Under the pieces are notes generated by a model. It did not search any database and had not been told where the DNA came from. It worked only from the letters and a program-made list of their open reading frames with translations. The position numbers and the translations under genes were made by a program. Below are positions 1-19,700 of a stretch of DNA of 64,000 nucleotides, piece by piece. The DNA lies in the NCBI GenBank assembly GCA_964036155.1, contig OZ038423.1, positions 21,467,249 through 21,531,248 on the forward strand, given 5' to 3'. The DNA is from Diploscapter coronatus (Eukaryota > Nematoda > Chromadorea > Rhabditida > Rhabditidae). The first letter of the stretch is position 1. Every line of letters begins with the position of its first letter.

Positions 1-536
1 AGCTTCAGATGATAATCTTTTAATCTAACTGGGTTTTCCTACACTCAAAGTGCACACATCTTACCATACAAAATGTGTGAAAGTTGATTTCTTCGACCGT
101 AAACGAGATTTCTAAAGTGATCCATACCATTTCGATCCAAGTCTGTAGCAGATCCATGGTGAGATCAAAGTTGACAAAGCGTATGCAGCATAAAGAGCCG
201 CTTGTCTAGAAAAAATCATGAAGTTTCAGTTTAAAATTTAGCAAATATCTTCAGAAGGAACGACAAATGAACTTTGAAGCCTAACGAGCACTGACGTAGA
301 AAGTCAAATAATTTCATAACCAAGCTGTTTTCGAAAAATTTTGACTGAAACTTATATTTTGTAAACTTTTACCCATAATATCCAGCGTGTGAGTCGATGA
401 GAGTGGGATCTCTCGTGTTGACGGAATGCAGCACCGACTCAACAATGAATGACTGTGTATCATAACCGGTCATCAGGAATAGAGTCCCAACAGATAGTAT
501 AATTGTCGAAAACAGCTCATGACTCTTTGGTTTCAT
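1..536 (-). CDS. UNC-93-like MFS membrane protein, N-terminal part (runs off left edge)
   Basis: Two exons are visible, 536-373 and 205-128. The protein starts MKPKSHELFSTIILSVGTLF, a hydrophobic first helix followed by TGYDTQSF and a stretch ending AGYYGQAALY, then a second helix ending ICYRLGSKW. This matches my memory of the start of nematode UNC93-like proteins: helix 1, a TGYDTQ motif, AGYYGQA, then helix 2 ending in G-x-KW. These are 12-helix major facilitator proteins of the plasma membrane; UNC-93 itself regulates a two-pore potassium channel complex in muscle. The ATG lies three bases after a splice acceptor (TTACAG), so it is either the trans-spliced start or a small upstream exon exists. 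The exon junction is phase 2 and in frame. A third exon was not found in bases 1-127, so the rest lies outside the window. The family call is from memory of motifs; the exact paralogue is unknown. Confidence 0.66.
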
Positions 537-3500
537 GACCTGTAATTTTTTCTCAGAATAAAAACACTTTCATACATGAAAAATTTTGGTGAAATGACTA
601 CTCTAAATCTTGATATCTTTTCTGACTCAGAATGGAAAATCCGAAGTGTTCGAAGCTTCAATTTTGAAAGATTAAGAGATTTAGCGTGTTTTCTAGATTT
701 GAATAAAAATTTCGAACACCGCTAATGGAAGGATGATTTGAAAAATCTACGAAAGAATAAAAATTCATAACGCTAGAAAGGGGAAAAGGATCAACTGCCA
801 ATCTAGCATACGTGAAAAAGGGAAATTGATTAAATGTAAAGTTGTATAATGATCACTAGCTCATTATTTGAGCAGTCCATTCAGTCAGTGGTCAATCATA
901 AATGCAAATGTATCGGTCAGACGTCAAAAATGGCAAGACAAGATGAGTGGCTTATCTAATCTATTCCTTTCTCATTGTCACTCATGTGGGAAGGAAACTT
1001 GCACCGATAGAGTGCAGGAGCATCCTTACCTATAGTGCAAATATGATAATCAAAAAGGAGAATAATTAGAATGTACCAATTGATATTGATGTATAGGAAC
1101 TACATGGGAAAGAATATTTTGATAAAATGAAAGGAACAAGCTTTAGAAAAAAGACTGAATTTTAGCTCAATCGGTCAGTCATATTTCCGATGTCAATTTT
1201 AGATTACAGCTTCTAATCTAGTAAACAGATAAGTACTGATTATTTTCATCGTCTGGATAAGCTTGCGAATAAATAAAACGCGATCAAGCCCAAGAATATG
1301 ATATCTGAATGAAAAAGCAGAAGTGATGACACGAGTGAAAATAAAAGTGATAAAGCCATGATGACTTGACTAGCCAAGTTTATCTTCCATCTGTTTTTGC
1401 AGGGTTTCCATCCCCCAACCCAGCACCGAAAACGGCCCTTTCGAGACGCCTAATTTATGGACGCTTATTTGATATTAACCAGCAGCAGGAAAAACTTGAT
1501 TTCAGATCAGAAAAGTAAATTTGGAATGAGAAATATGATATGATATTTGCAGCAGAAATGTGAAAACTCGAACGTTCGATGGAATAAGTGAAGAAATATA
1601 CGCCTGAAAACAATAGCAAAGCAACACAGAGACGATGAAGGAAATACTACAATTTTCAGTTAGAAATGTTCATTCAGTCAAAAAATCAACTTGGTAGCGA
1701 GTTGGAATATTTTTATGAAAAAACTGGCAAGGAGCATAAACAATGCGGTAATAGCAGATCCTACTCAAAGTTGCTGGGTAAGTCAATTCGAGTACGTTGA
1801 TAGCGAATATCACGTTGAAAAGTGCCCATCATTCTGCCTGTTTTCAGAATTTCCTATCAAAGTTTGCTCCTTTCTTTATCACTTTATAAAATTCAAATGC
1901 AAAATTAGCTTACGCCGCGAAACGAGCATTGATATTGTCATTATTCACTGCAGCAGCAAGGAGTAAGAAGGAAAACCTCGAAATCTATTCCTGGAACCAG
2001 GATGCACGGCGGACACCTTTCAACACGATATTCGTAATCGGCGTACTCGAATTGACTTATCTACCAATCTTGAGCGGAATCTGTGATTAACACACTGTTT
2101 GCGTTCCTTATGAGGTGTCTCTATAAGATGGTGTGAGAAAATACGAAATAATCATTTCAAAATAATTTTAAAAGGCTAAATTTTGACCTAGGAATTTATC
2201 AGAAAATTTTGGTAGTTTAGAATGGCGGTAAGATGATATTATTCCTCTAAAATATGAATATGAATGCACGATTTGATTTCTACAATGTTTTGTTTTTCAT
2301 AGAGGGATGCTGAAACAATTTTAAACAATATTTTCCTGGTTTGGAATTTGCTTTTGTTTGCAGACACAATAATTTAGGGATCGAAACATCTGAATACTCA
2401 AATGTAATTAATCTGACCTCGCATGTCTCCCGAATGATAAGATATGCAAAGATGCAAAAATGGAAAGACAAAAGATGCAAAAGCGAAAGTGCATTCTGAT
2501 CACTGACTAGTTTCAGGGGCTATTCCGAGATAAAGATTTGAAGATCAGAACATGGAAAGCCAGCCTGATAATTGTAACAAATTATTATGCAATTGCATAT
2601 TTCTTCTCGGAATAAATTCTACAAGAGTGATTGAATTAAAATTGAATAAATAAATGCATTACAGGAATTCGTAGGGAAGTCTAATTTTCAATCGGGAAGA
2701 ATTGACATGAGCCAAACATTCAAAAGATTCAATATTTTGCTACCATGTACTCAGCCGTGCAGAAGGCGCATGAGTGAACTAAAATTATTTTATTTGGGAG
2801 AAGAATCTCATATCTTTAGATTCAATTAACTGCAATTTCAAACATTGAATTGACTTTGAAGTTGCATTTGAAAATTGCAAAATTCTCTGTAGAGTTGAAA
2901 TAGTCATTTTAGTCAATGGAGGCTGATGAAGAATTCATTTTCCTCCGACTAAAGAATATACCAGCTAGGGATTTTCTGTGTTTGTGAAATGCACACAAGG
3001 GGCCGTGCGGGTGACGGCGAATCGGAACGCGCCAAGCAGCCTGGCTGTTGCGATGACGACGGTTCGGATGATTCATTTCGAGGATTTCTTCCAATTTGAC
3101 ACAGTAAATTATGGAATCTGAGATATTTGCTAGTCAAAACAAAATTAGAGGCAAAATAGAGTCAAATTCAGTGGAATGTGAATTTGTATGCATTTAAATA
3201 AACCTTAAAGCAATTGAATTATTCGAAATCGAAACAAAACTAACGTCAACCTAAAATTATTTGCTGAAGCTCTAATGGAAATAGAACATTTCGTTCCATT
3301 CTCTAAAATAGCAAAATTTCAGAAGAAAGTTTGAGATGTTCTTCCAAATGAACGAACCAAGATTTTATGGGTTCAGCAAAGAATATATCAGCTTTTATGC
3401 TTCTTAAATTTATAGAAACACTCCAAAGTTCAGAAAAATAAACGATTCAGGGTTTCATTTATGAAAATCCAGAATTTCAAATGAGAACATGTCACAAGGG

Positions 3501-6500
3501 GAGCGATGCAAAACTGCAGGTAGGGTTACTTCCCGCTTGCTGCTCGATTGACACAAAATGGCTGCTAAAAGGGGCTGCAGGGACTCCGAAGCTGAGGCGC
3601 GACTTTCAGCCAACTTACTCAGAGTTTTTCCCTATTACCTAGCAGACTTGCATTAGAAAGAGTAATATTTGCCCTAATGCTTTCTATTCGACTGGAGCGA
3701 AAAGCTGGGGTATAAAAATAAAAAAGAAAATAAATAATTTTTCTAGAAGAGTTAGGATAGGTTTTGTTTGTTGAAACAAAGCAAGTCCAAAGGTTCAAAG
3801 CACTCGAATTTTGAGTTGGATGATCGATAGAATTGGATTGCAAATTGCAAAGAGTTCGCGGGATTGTTTGGGATTCCTGTCGGAATTCTAAAATTATATG
3901 CATGAGAATGAGAAAAGAGATCCATTCTTTTTGCTCGAATACAACATTGTGCAAAGCACAAAAACGGTGTCTATCGAAAAGTCACTGCAGAAAGCGATAA
4001 GTTACAGGAAGTTTTAGGTTTCGTACGATAAATTTGAAATTTATGAACTAAAAAGGAGTTTTGAATCAATAAACGGAAAAATTCTCGAAGTACTTCAAAA
4101 TGAGAAGAGCCCAAGAGAATATGAGAATAGCATAATAAATTTCGAGATTTATTTACCGAAGGCATAAACAGAAGATTTCACATTGGTGTGCACTTTTGGT
4201 GAAGATCTCTCAGCTTTTATCATGAAATATTATTTTGCGTCATAACTTCATAAATACTATAAGTTTAATTTGTGAGGACAAATTTCGATGCTGAAAGGCT
4301 TCAACTTTTATCATAATCAATGATAACAGCGATAATGAAAGTGCCGCATTTATTACTCATGATAAGGGGAAAATCTCCTCGAGATAATTCTTTCCCTTCG
4401 ATGATATTAGCGAGCAATGCGCGATATTAAGTGACGTAGAAATCGAGGAACTAAATGACTAAAATTGAAGGAGAAGCTGATAGAAACAGCAGCATAAACG
4501 TAAATAAGCGAATCGAGCGGTCAAACGAACAAAACCAGCAGAATAAGCATAAAGCAGAAAGGCTGTGTAATTGGACACAACAGCATGCACAGAGAAAATC
4601 AAATAAACTGAAGGAAATTACGTGCGATGACGATGATTCAGAGAAATTATGCTTGAATAAATGAGCAAAATTGTACTAGTTTTGAAAAAAATAAATATAG
4701 AAGAAATGAATTTGGGAAAAAGTTGCAAGATTCTTATGCTGAATCGGTGGTCTAGTTCGGGAACAATTTGCGAAAAATTATATTCAAGAAAAACCTTATT
4801 GGAAATAAGTGAATTTTTGAAGTTTTTTCGTTACAAATAATCAAGAGATTTATGCTGAAATGATTTATCAAGTTTCACTATCTAGGAAATCTATCAAAAA
4901 GAAAACCTAATTTAGGTTTTATTTTAGAATTTCTTAAAATAAACTTTTCAGATACAATATGATAAAAACCCTAACTTATCTCGGGTATTTTATATTTTAG
5001 AGAAAGGAGAAAATACTAGATTTTTTTCCTGAAATTAATGAAATTGGATGAAAATATTTCGTATAATCATTGCAAAATCAGATTTCCACTTGAGTTATCT
5101 GCTTCTATCAGTATTTCTGAGTGATAACAAACTAAAAACTGTGCTGTAATGTGAAAGAGAGGATAAGGAAAAGTCTTGAAAAACTAGGATAAGCTCCTCG
5201 TTCGAATGACGTAATTGGATGTGATAAAAATATAACGAATTATTTGTTAGTCTGGGAAATGATAAAACGGATTCCTTTTGTTAATCGATCTCAAATCTTC
5301 AGAAATTTCATTTTTATACGTAAATCCCCTAAACTGCTATCTATTCATATCTTACCATTTATTCTTTAGAAATTTACAAATCCATGCTACACATTTGGGA
5401 TTTGCTATTCATTAAGGATTGCTGAGTTTTCGGAAAATTCGAGTTATTTCATTCTTATTTTTGAGAAGATTTCCCAGTTCGTGCAAAATATGCTTTGGTG
5501 CATTGCACAATTTCTGACATGATAACATCTATTTTAGATTTTTGTAATGGATTATTGGCTATCACTACATTGCCAAATAGCAATAAAGAAAGATTTGAAA
5601 ACTTGCACTAATGAGCTAAAATGGACGACTAAATTTTCTAAGAAAGGAAGAATAATGCGCACTTTTGTCGCAGATATGAGATAATCTGTTGGAAATCCGA
5701 ATTTTACGCTTTCTTTCTTTCAGTTTTCGAATGTTTTCGAATGTTTCTTGATTATTATGACCTCACTATCATAAGCAATTGATAATACTCTCTTTAACAA
5801 AGTTTTGACCAAAACTTCACGGAAAAGCGAAATTTTTAGGATACGGAAGATTCTCCTTAACAAGACAAAAGATAGGTTACCTTTTCTTGATAAGCAGTTC
5901 TTCGATACATTTTTAGGAATACTTTTAGCAGTTATTATTCAAAATATACATTAGGTTTAGAGAGAATGGATAAATTCAAAACTTGCAGTTCGCATTATCG
6001 GCATTTGAAATCTCACAAATTATGGCTCTGAATCGAAACGTGAATGTCGCGTAACCTATCGCCAACCATAACACATAATTAGTCCGACTAACTCAGTCAA
6101 ACATTGTTACAAGAAATTTTGGTCAATATAAAATTTATTTAGAACTAAAATTAAAAGTAAATGTTCTAATAAATCAAATAAAAATGTAAGAAAAGATTAG
6201 CCAATGAAAATTCCAATTCGTTTCGTGCAATATCGTAAGATCCATTACATGTTTATGAAGCAGGCAAAACGATCATGCTGTTACTTATCTGAAACTCATA
6301 AAAATAGCTTATTACTCATAACAAACTAAAGATATTGTTAGTTCGACATAGAGAAGCATATATTTCACAAAAGTAAAACTTGGTATTTTGAAATAATGAG
6401 TTTATTATTTCGAATTTGTATCACAGGGACTATGCGCAAATCCTATGGAGTTAAAGTTATCATCATCAATGAAAAATATGCTATTTGCAGCATAGATTTG

Positions 6501-8249
6501 GGGGTAATTCATAATTCAATCAAAATAGCTCATTGGTTGAAATTTATCCATACGTACAAATAGGAGCACAAGCGCCTCGTCGTTCCCCTCGCCATGACGA
6601 ATTTTATCAGGCAGCTAGGGAATAGTGTACAAAATACCGTAGTTCTCGGGAAGATGGTATTGGAGAGAAAAAGGGGAGGGGAACAAAAGGATCAAGTGAC
6701 AAGACATTTGTCGGTTCGATTTAAACCTTACATGAATTCCCCCATAATGATCATAGCTAATTACACATTACACAAATCAAGAGAAAGATAAAACGGAGTG
6801 ATGTTCGTTAAAGTTTTCTTAGGATCCATACAAAACATGATGAACTACGAAAAGGAAAATAGAGCTAGGTATACTTTTCATAAAACATGTTGTTACTTTC
6901 GCAATAAATTTTCCGTGTCGCATGTCTAAATTTTGTCTTCTTTCTGTCAATTTTTCAAATGCTATCTCATCAAGATACTATATCCTTTGAGAAATAGCAC
7001 GAAGGGAATTGAAAGGAAAGCAAAATCTGACTCTTGACACGACAAACTTGCGTTGAAGATCACGCGAATTGGGGATAAAGATTCCGAGTAAAATAAAATT
7101 GACGAAAATTGCGCGGCACACGAAAATCAATCAAATACAGGGTTATTGCTTGAAGTAGATCTCTATCAAATTTATCAACTTCAAGAAACAGTTCTGCGCA
7201 AATTCAACGAATATTGGAATTGAAAGAGAAAGAAAGAGAATACACAGAAATGGAAGAAAATGAACAAAACGTAGGGGATTGTTGTGTTGTTAAAATATCG
7301 GATATCTTCATCATAAGAACACGAAAAGACAAAACAAATCAAGATAAATCTAATACTCGAAAAATTAAAGAAAAAGAGTAGAGGGTAGCTGCAAATGTGA
7401 AAATATCTATCAGAAATACACAGAATCAAAATAACTCTTTCCCCGGAATAATGATACTGTGTACTTCAGAAATGGTCCGGAAATAAGATTTTTACAAGAA
7501 AATTTATCCACATAGCTCACGATGGAAACGTGTATGCAGACAATTCAAAATTCAGTGTGGAATTTTATTTTTGTTGTAGATTTTCGAATTTTATGAACGA
7601 TGAGGGGACAAATTAGTGTAGATACTTTGGACCAGAAACGGGAAAACGCATCCCTTAACTTAAACATGAAAATGAGAAGAAAACAACAAATACGGTAAAA
7701 ATCTAATATAAAAATAAGTAAATCGACAAAATCAGGTTTATAAATATGTTATAGAGGAAATTATATAGATAGTAGAAGATTTACGCATAGAATTCAGGGA
7801 AAAGAAAGAATGAAAATATTTGAGAGCTGCAGCGGGATTGAACAGGAAAAGCCCATCATCAGAAGACGGACATAAGGACGCTCAAAATGTGCTACGAAAA
7901 GTTAGGGTTAACTTCTAAAATTTTCACAAATTAGCATTTATTTTTCCAATTTTAGAAATCAGCATCAATGTTCACGGCATGTGGTTTGTAGAATTAGTTT
8001 TCGTAAAACTTCATTCACAAACAACATGTCTGAATCTTTTACACTACAGTATGATGAATAAATAATGTGACAGGAGAGATGTGAAGTGTACTACATCTAG
8101 CTTATGCGCGTCATTTCCGAAATGGGCTGTGTTTGGAGTTCTGCATTGAGAAGGGGAAATAGAAATACGAAATAAAGTAGGAAGGATTGGGAACAATTGT
8201 GGGGAAAAGTGAGAACAACAACTCATCCCGTTTGGGGATGTGGCACGGC
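537..8249. other. Long stretch without a recognisable gene
   Basis: I see no multi-exon gene model here on either strand. It is AT-rich, with stops in all frames every few dozen codons. It does hold a diverged inverted repeat (1750-2090), a short GC-rich island at about 2990-3080 and another at about 3510-3620. On the minus strand, 3136-2950 reads open behind a good acceptor but is low-complexity and matches nothing I know. A short open stretch (minus, about 1451-1370, VSKGPFSVLGWGMETLQKQM) sits behind a TAG acceptor and could be an orphan exon. None of these is strong enough to call. Confidence 0.5.
1750..2090. repeat. Diverged inverted repeat, arms of about 80 bp
   Basis: The plus strand at 1750-1828 reappears, reverse complemented, at about 2011-2090. 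The shared core is AAGTCAATTCGAGTACG. Arms are roughly 75-85% identical by eye and are separated by about 180 bases. Differences are spread along the arms and partly conserve one reading frame (SQFEYVDSEYHVEKC against SQFEYADYEYRVERC), so the arms may be fragments of a duplicated exon. Neither copy sits in a convincing gene model, and copy two has an in-frame stop. Confidence 0.6.
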
Positions 8250-14835
<6,586 letters not shown>

Positions 14836-16791
14836 TGTCTGCTTGCGTGTCTTGTCTGTCTGTCGTTTCGTTTCTGCTGCCTGTTGAGTTGGAGCCGAGC
14901 TTCTCTTCTCCAAGCGACTCAACTGAAATTGACAAAAAATTTAAAAAATAATAATAATCAAAGGGCTATGAAATCATCATGATTTTGACGAACAGATATG
15001 AGAAATCGCGGTTTATCCAATCGGAATAACAAATCCAAAGCTAATCAAAACGAGAGGAGAAATGAAGATAGAAATAGCCCGTCTTAGTCTTAATTCACTG
15101 CTTCACACACACACGGCCGTTTTTTCAGCATGAGAATTCATGTTTTCAATTGCGATTAGCGGGCAAAAAAGCGTGAAATGCACAAATTAATTTCCCAGAA
15201 TTTGACGCGCACTGCACCGAGAAAAAACGGCGATTTGATAAGGACGGAAAAGATAAGCAGAAAAACGGCGAATTATTAACGAGTCGTAAAATCGGACAGA
15301 GCACAAAGTTGCCGAGGAAAGACATGCAGGAACGAGAGGGAAGTCGTGGCAATAGCGCCGAAGTAAATAAAACACGACAAATCATTCATTGGCGCCAGGT
15401 AGACCAAATTTGGGAAATTTCAACTGAAATTTTAGGTAAGAACCAAAATTGGACGAGCGAGAAAATATCGATCGATTGAGGAAGCGTCAATTCGAGAATG
15501 CCGTTCAACGCAAATCGATATGTAAAATCAGTGCGAATCGCCCAAATTTTCGATAATTGCTCGCGAAAATTGGTATAATTTGGCCGACCTTTGGGGCAAA
15601 ATCATTACGCGAAGCGGGGACGAAATAGAAGTGGCTGTGGAGAGGGAGAGGAGGAGAGAAGGAGAGGGAATGAGGAAGGGAAGAGGCGCTCTGTGGGGCC
15701 GTCACAGAAATCTCGCCCGAGCTGGGTTTGTAAACAGCACCCCCAAGTGCAGCACGGATTCGTCGATAAAACGTGGCGTGGTTTATTGGGAGAGGGGAGG
15801 CGTTGTTTGCATTGGCTGGGAGACACGCAGCGTGACCGCAACGCGCCGGAGCGCACTCGCTGCATCCCAACGAGTCTCGCCACGCGCGCAGACATACGGT
15901 CGCTCAGCTGATGCAGGGGCGCCTGACGTGCTGCGTGTAGGACGAGAGAAGGAGGGAAACGGCGAGAGAGCGAGGGAATTGGAAAGGCCAGAGAAGCAGC
16001 GAATGGACGAGGCAGTGAATGTGATCGACACGGGAGGGGAGCATTGTCGCCTCAGTGCCATTGTTTGTGAGTTGTGGGAGCTTATGAAATGTACACCCGG
16101 TGTGAATCGGGAGTCTAATTTCCACCTGCTTGGACATTATCGAGTTTTCCACTTCGAGTCCGGCCCCGTAGTTGTCGATCGCTTTTCTACCATTTTCTCC
16201 CGTAGTTTTTCGCCAGTTGATTTCCAGCACCACTCTCCACCTTCCCTCTATCACGCGCTAATACAAAGAGTGACTGACACCACACAAACACGCAGACAAT
16301 CACGCACGTCTAAAAGCTATTTATGCCTCACACCACCTCGTTAATTACACAATTATCCATAATTACCCGACTAATTATGCCAATTATCTTTTATCATTTT
16401 GATTTTTCTGTTGCTTGTCTGCTCTTTCTGGCTCATTATCGACTTTTCTTCTGAAATCGATATGAACTTCGGAAAGTTCATGGAGTTTTCCGTGTCAGAA
16501 AACTTTTTATCAGGGTTTTCGTTCTTATACGATTTTTCCCGTGGCCTCACCTTGATTTTCAATATCGTTGTTTTCTTTACGACGACTTGATGCTTATCAT
16601 AAGTCCCGCCCATACATATTTCACCTAGTCTGCGTTGATCTTTCGATCAACAAGTCTCGTGATCTATGTTCGATAAATAATTCGCTCAGAAATCGATCAA
16701 CATTTCCGAAGTAAACAATCTGCATCGATCGCGTTTTCAATTTTCGTTGGTTTTCAGATTCCTCCTCTCCCCTTCCCTTTCCACACTTTTT
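14836..16791. promoter_or_regulatory. GC-rich divergent promoter region between PP1 and BCAS3
   Basis: The two genes are transcribed away from each other from this interval. Its middle (about 15590-16100) is clearly richer in G, C and CpG than the rest of the window. Leader splice acceptors flank it: one for PP1 at about 14922 (minus) and one for the BCAS3 homologue at 16757 (TTGGTTTTCAG, plus). A 254-codon open frame (15580-16344, plus) and overlapping frames on the other strand exist here, but they look like by-products of low stop density in GC-rich DNA. Confidence 0.5.
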
Positions 16792-19700
16792 ATGTCCACA
16801 ATGCCGCCCAGTTCGATCAGTGGTTCCGTGTCTGGCGGCAAGAAGAAGAATCGCAAGGACACTGGAGCAAAAAACGCTGTCCATCCCGTTCAGGAGGTAA
16901 TCATCCCCTTTTCCTTTTCAATTTCGGAAAGATGGGGAAATTTATAATTACCCTGTCAGCCTTTCAAGAAAATAAGGGCAAACGAGATACTGTGTTTCTG
17001 GAAAGAAGTGGTTTTTGAACGAAATTATTGATTTACAAGAAAAAATCCAAAGTGGGCAACTACTCGCGAAGGTCTCCGATGAGTTGTTCTCTGATCGATT
17101 TCATCAGATTGACAACCTCACTTATCACCGCTTTCCCTTCTTTTTCTTCTGGCGAAACCATTTTCGATTTAATCGACAAACTTCGTGTCAAAACGAAAAT
17201 AGAGTTCATCATTCGTCGTCGACTAATAGTGATAAAATATGACTGTCATACCGCAGACTGGCCGGTGCCAAGTCATTTTTCTATCTTATTTTTTTCTTTG
17301 AGAATTTTCCATATTCCTATTCAAGAACCGTCAGAAGTCTCCATTTTCCACATTTTTTCTTTAGACATACAAACTTTCACTGATCTCTAAAAACAAAATC
17401 GAACGAAAATTCACGAAAATCATAAAATTCACGTAGACTTCGATACTTTTGAGGAGAAAAAAAAACCACTTGTCGATAGACGGTTTCTCTGTTCTCGTTT
17501 CGCAATCTGTTGCAATGATCCACTTGTCCATTAGACAGACAGAAAACAACGCAGACGGAGCGTTCAATGCGCTGTCAATTCTTCTAGAAAAAATCTCGAT
17601 TAATTGTTTTTGCCGATCTTTTGAGCTCTATTGATTTATTTCTAAATTATACCTAATTAAGGTGCAACCGACTCCACAGCGAACCTACAGTCTGTCAGAC
17701 AAGGGCGACTTCCCCGACCTCGGTCTGTCCTGCATCGATGATAAGGTCAAACCCAGGGCCGTCATCACTGTAGAACCTGAAGTAAGTCATTTTAATACAG
17801 ATTTTTATCAGTAGAGTTGATAAAGAAATTTCATAGACCTTCTGTATATTTTTACAGAATTGTGAAATGTCTTCAAATTAATACCACTGTATCAGGTTAT
17901 TTCTTTTAAAATGGGTCAAAGTTTAGTTCTTTAAATGCATACAAGCGAAATATGGCAAAACGATTTTTTTCATTAAAATTGTATGATAAAAATGCTTTCT
18001 AGGGAATAACTCGAGAAATCGAGGGCCGTCTGATAGACATGGGAGACGACGACAATTCTGTGGATGAGATTGAATCTGCCAGAGAAGAGACAGAACGAGA
18101 GGGACCCTCCGAACCTGAACGGCCTGTCAGACAGTCCAAGGGACAGCAACCAAAGCAGCAGAAACAACAACAGCAACAACCTGCTGCACCATCGAAAATC
18201 TACCCTAAGATTCCTAAACCGTCAGCTCAAATCGACCTCCTCTCGCAATCGCCTCCAACTCCGCCACGAACTGGTCAGGGATCGCTGAATCAGGTATTTT
18301 GGTTGTTAAAACAAGTCAAAATCAAGAGATGAAAAAGACTGATTCTGAACCCTGGTGAATAAAGCAGGAGAGGGAGATAAGAGTAGGGAAAAATGGTATT
18401 GGTCTGCAAAGATTTTCACTGGGATTTATTTTGGTCATTAATTACCGGATTCAGTGACAGCTCTGAAAAATAACGATAGTGTGAAAGAATAAAGGTTTGT
18501 AATAGAAATTATTTAGCAAACGGCAGCGCTTCCTTCCCCGTCAGGCAGTCTGAATTCGTCGGTTTCTCCCGCTCCAACCTCGCTTAAATCGGGCCGAGAA
18601 AGGACCCCGTCAATCAACTACATCAAGGGACAAGTCTCTAAGCCTGTTCCGGCACCGTGAGTTTACTTTTAGTCAGAAATCAAGAAATTCAACACTTTGA
18701 TACTGCAAATTCGAAGGGAATTGTGTAAAGAAGTTAGATATACTGTTACTGTTAGTGTGAGATATGATTAGGCATGTGCGGGGATTCCTTCTTTCAATAC
18801 TGATGAAAATGAAAACTCAAAAAGACACTTGACAGTGAGCGTGAATCGCGTTGTGTGTTCGTTTTTTGTTACTTTTCGATTTTCGCTATTTTTCTCAAAG
18901 CTGCTAGAATCAATTGCAGTTGATCTGATATCGATAAAACTATCAAAATCGAGCAAAATGAAAAAAAAAACAATAAACTGACAAGTTTTCTCTGCTCAGC
19001 GATTGCAGAAAAACTGAGTGAGCGTGGCAGATCGGCTAGTTGTTGAACGTTCGTCATATACGCATTTTTTGAAAGGAGAAATCACAGTGAATAGGAAAAT
19101 TCGTCATTCGGAAAAAAGTTACTTATAAATTTTCCTGAAAAAACCAAGTATTTCTTTGGAAATAGCCATTTTCAGACAAATGTCGATCGTGGGTTCTGTG
19201 GCTGAGTTGGTTCACGATGTGATACCTCGACAGTCCACTCCACAGCTCATTCAGCCTGAAAAAACTGAGTGGGTGCAGATCTTCACCGTCGATAAAGGTT
19301 CGAACGGAATTTACAATAATTCGTGATTTTTCGATTTTAGTCGGCTGCCCTTCGAAGCAACTGCACGTGATTCTGACTGGTCTGGCCAGAGGGTATCAGC
19401 TCTGGACAGTGGGGGTAAAATGAATTTCCTTATGAATTGTGGCAAATTCGTAATCTTTCTCCTTAGAAAGTCTTCTCTTAACAATTACTAAGCTTATCAA
19501 ACAAATTTTATATGCTTTATTTAATTTTGGACTATTTCAGGAACAGGGTGAGTGTGAAGAAGTGGTTTCGGAGCGACAAGGCCCGATCCGGGCCTGCCGC
19601 GTGCTGCCCAACAATGTCAGGGTTCCTGAGGGGCAGACTGATCGGTACGGAAGTTGCTTATTAGATCCTTTCTGAAAATGAAAAGCCACTATTTTCCAGA

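Noticed and set aside
2949..3137. GC-rich minus-strand open stretch behind a TCTCAG acceptor
   Set aside because: Low-complexity Ser/Pro sequence, no partner exon in phase found; kept only as a note.
4455..4664. 69-codon hydrophilic frame
   Set aside because: Asn/Lys/Gln-rich with no signal, domain or splice support; expected by chance in this base composition.
15580..16344. 254-codon open frame in the PP1-BCAS3 promoter region
   Set aside because: It lies in GC-rich DNA with overlapping long frames on both strands, is Arg/Gly/Glu-rich without any domain, and has no splice or leader context of its own.
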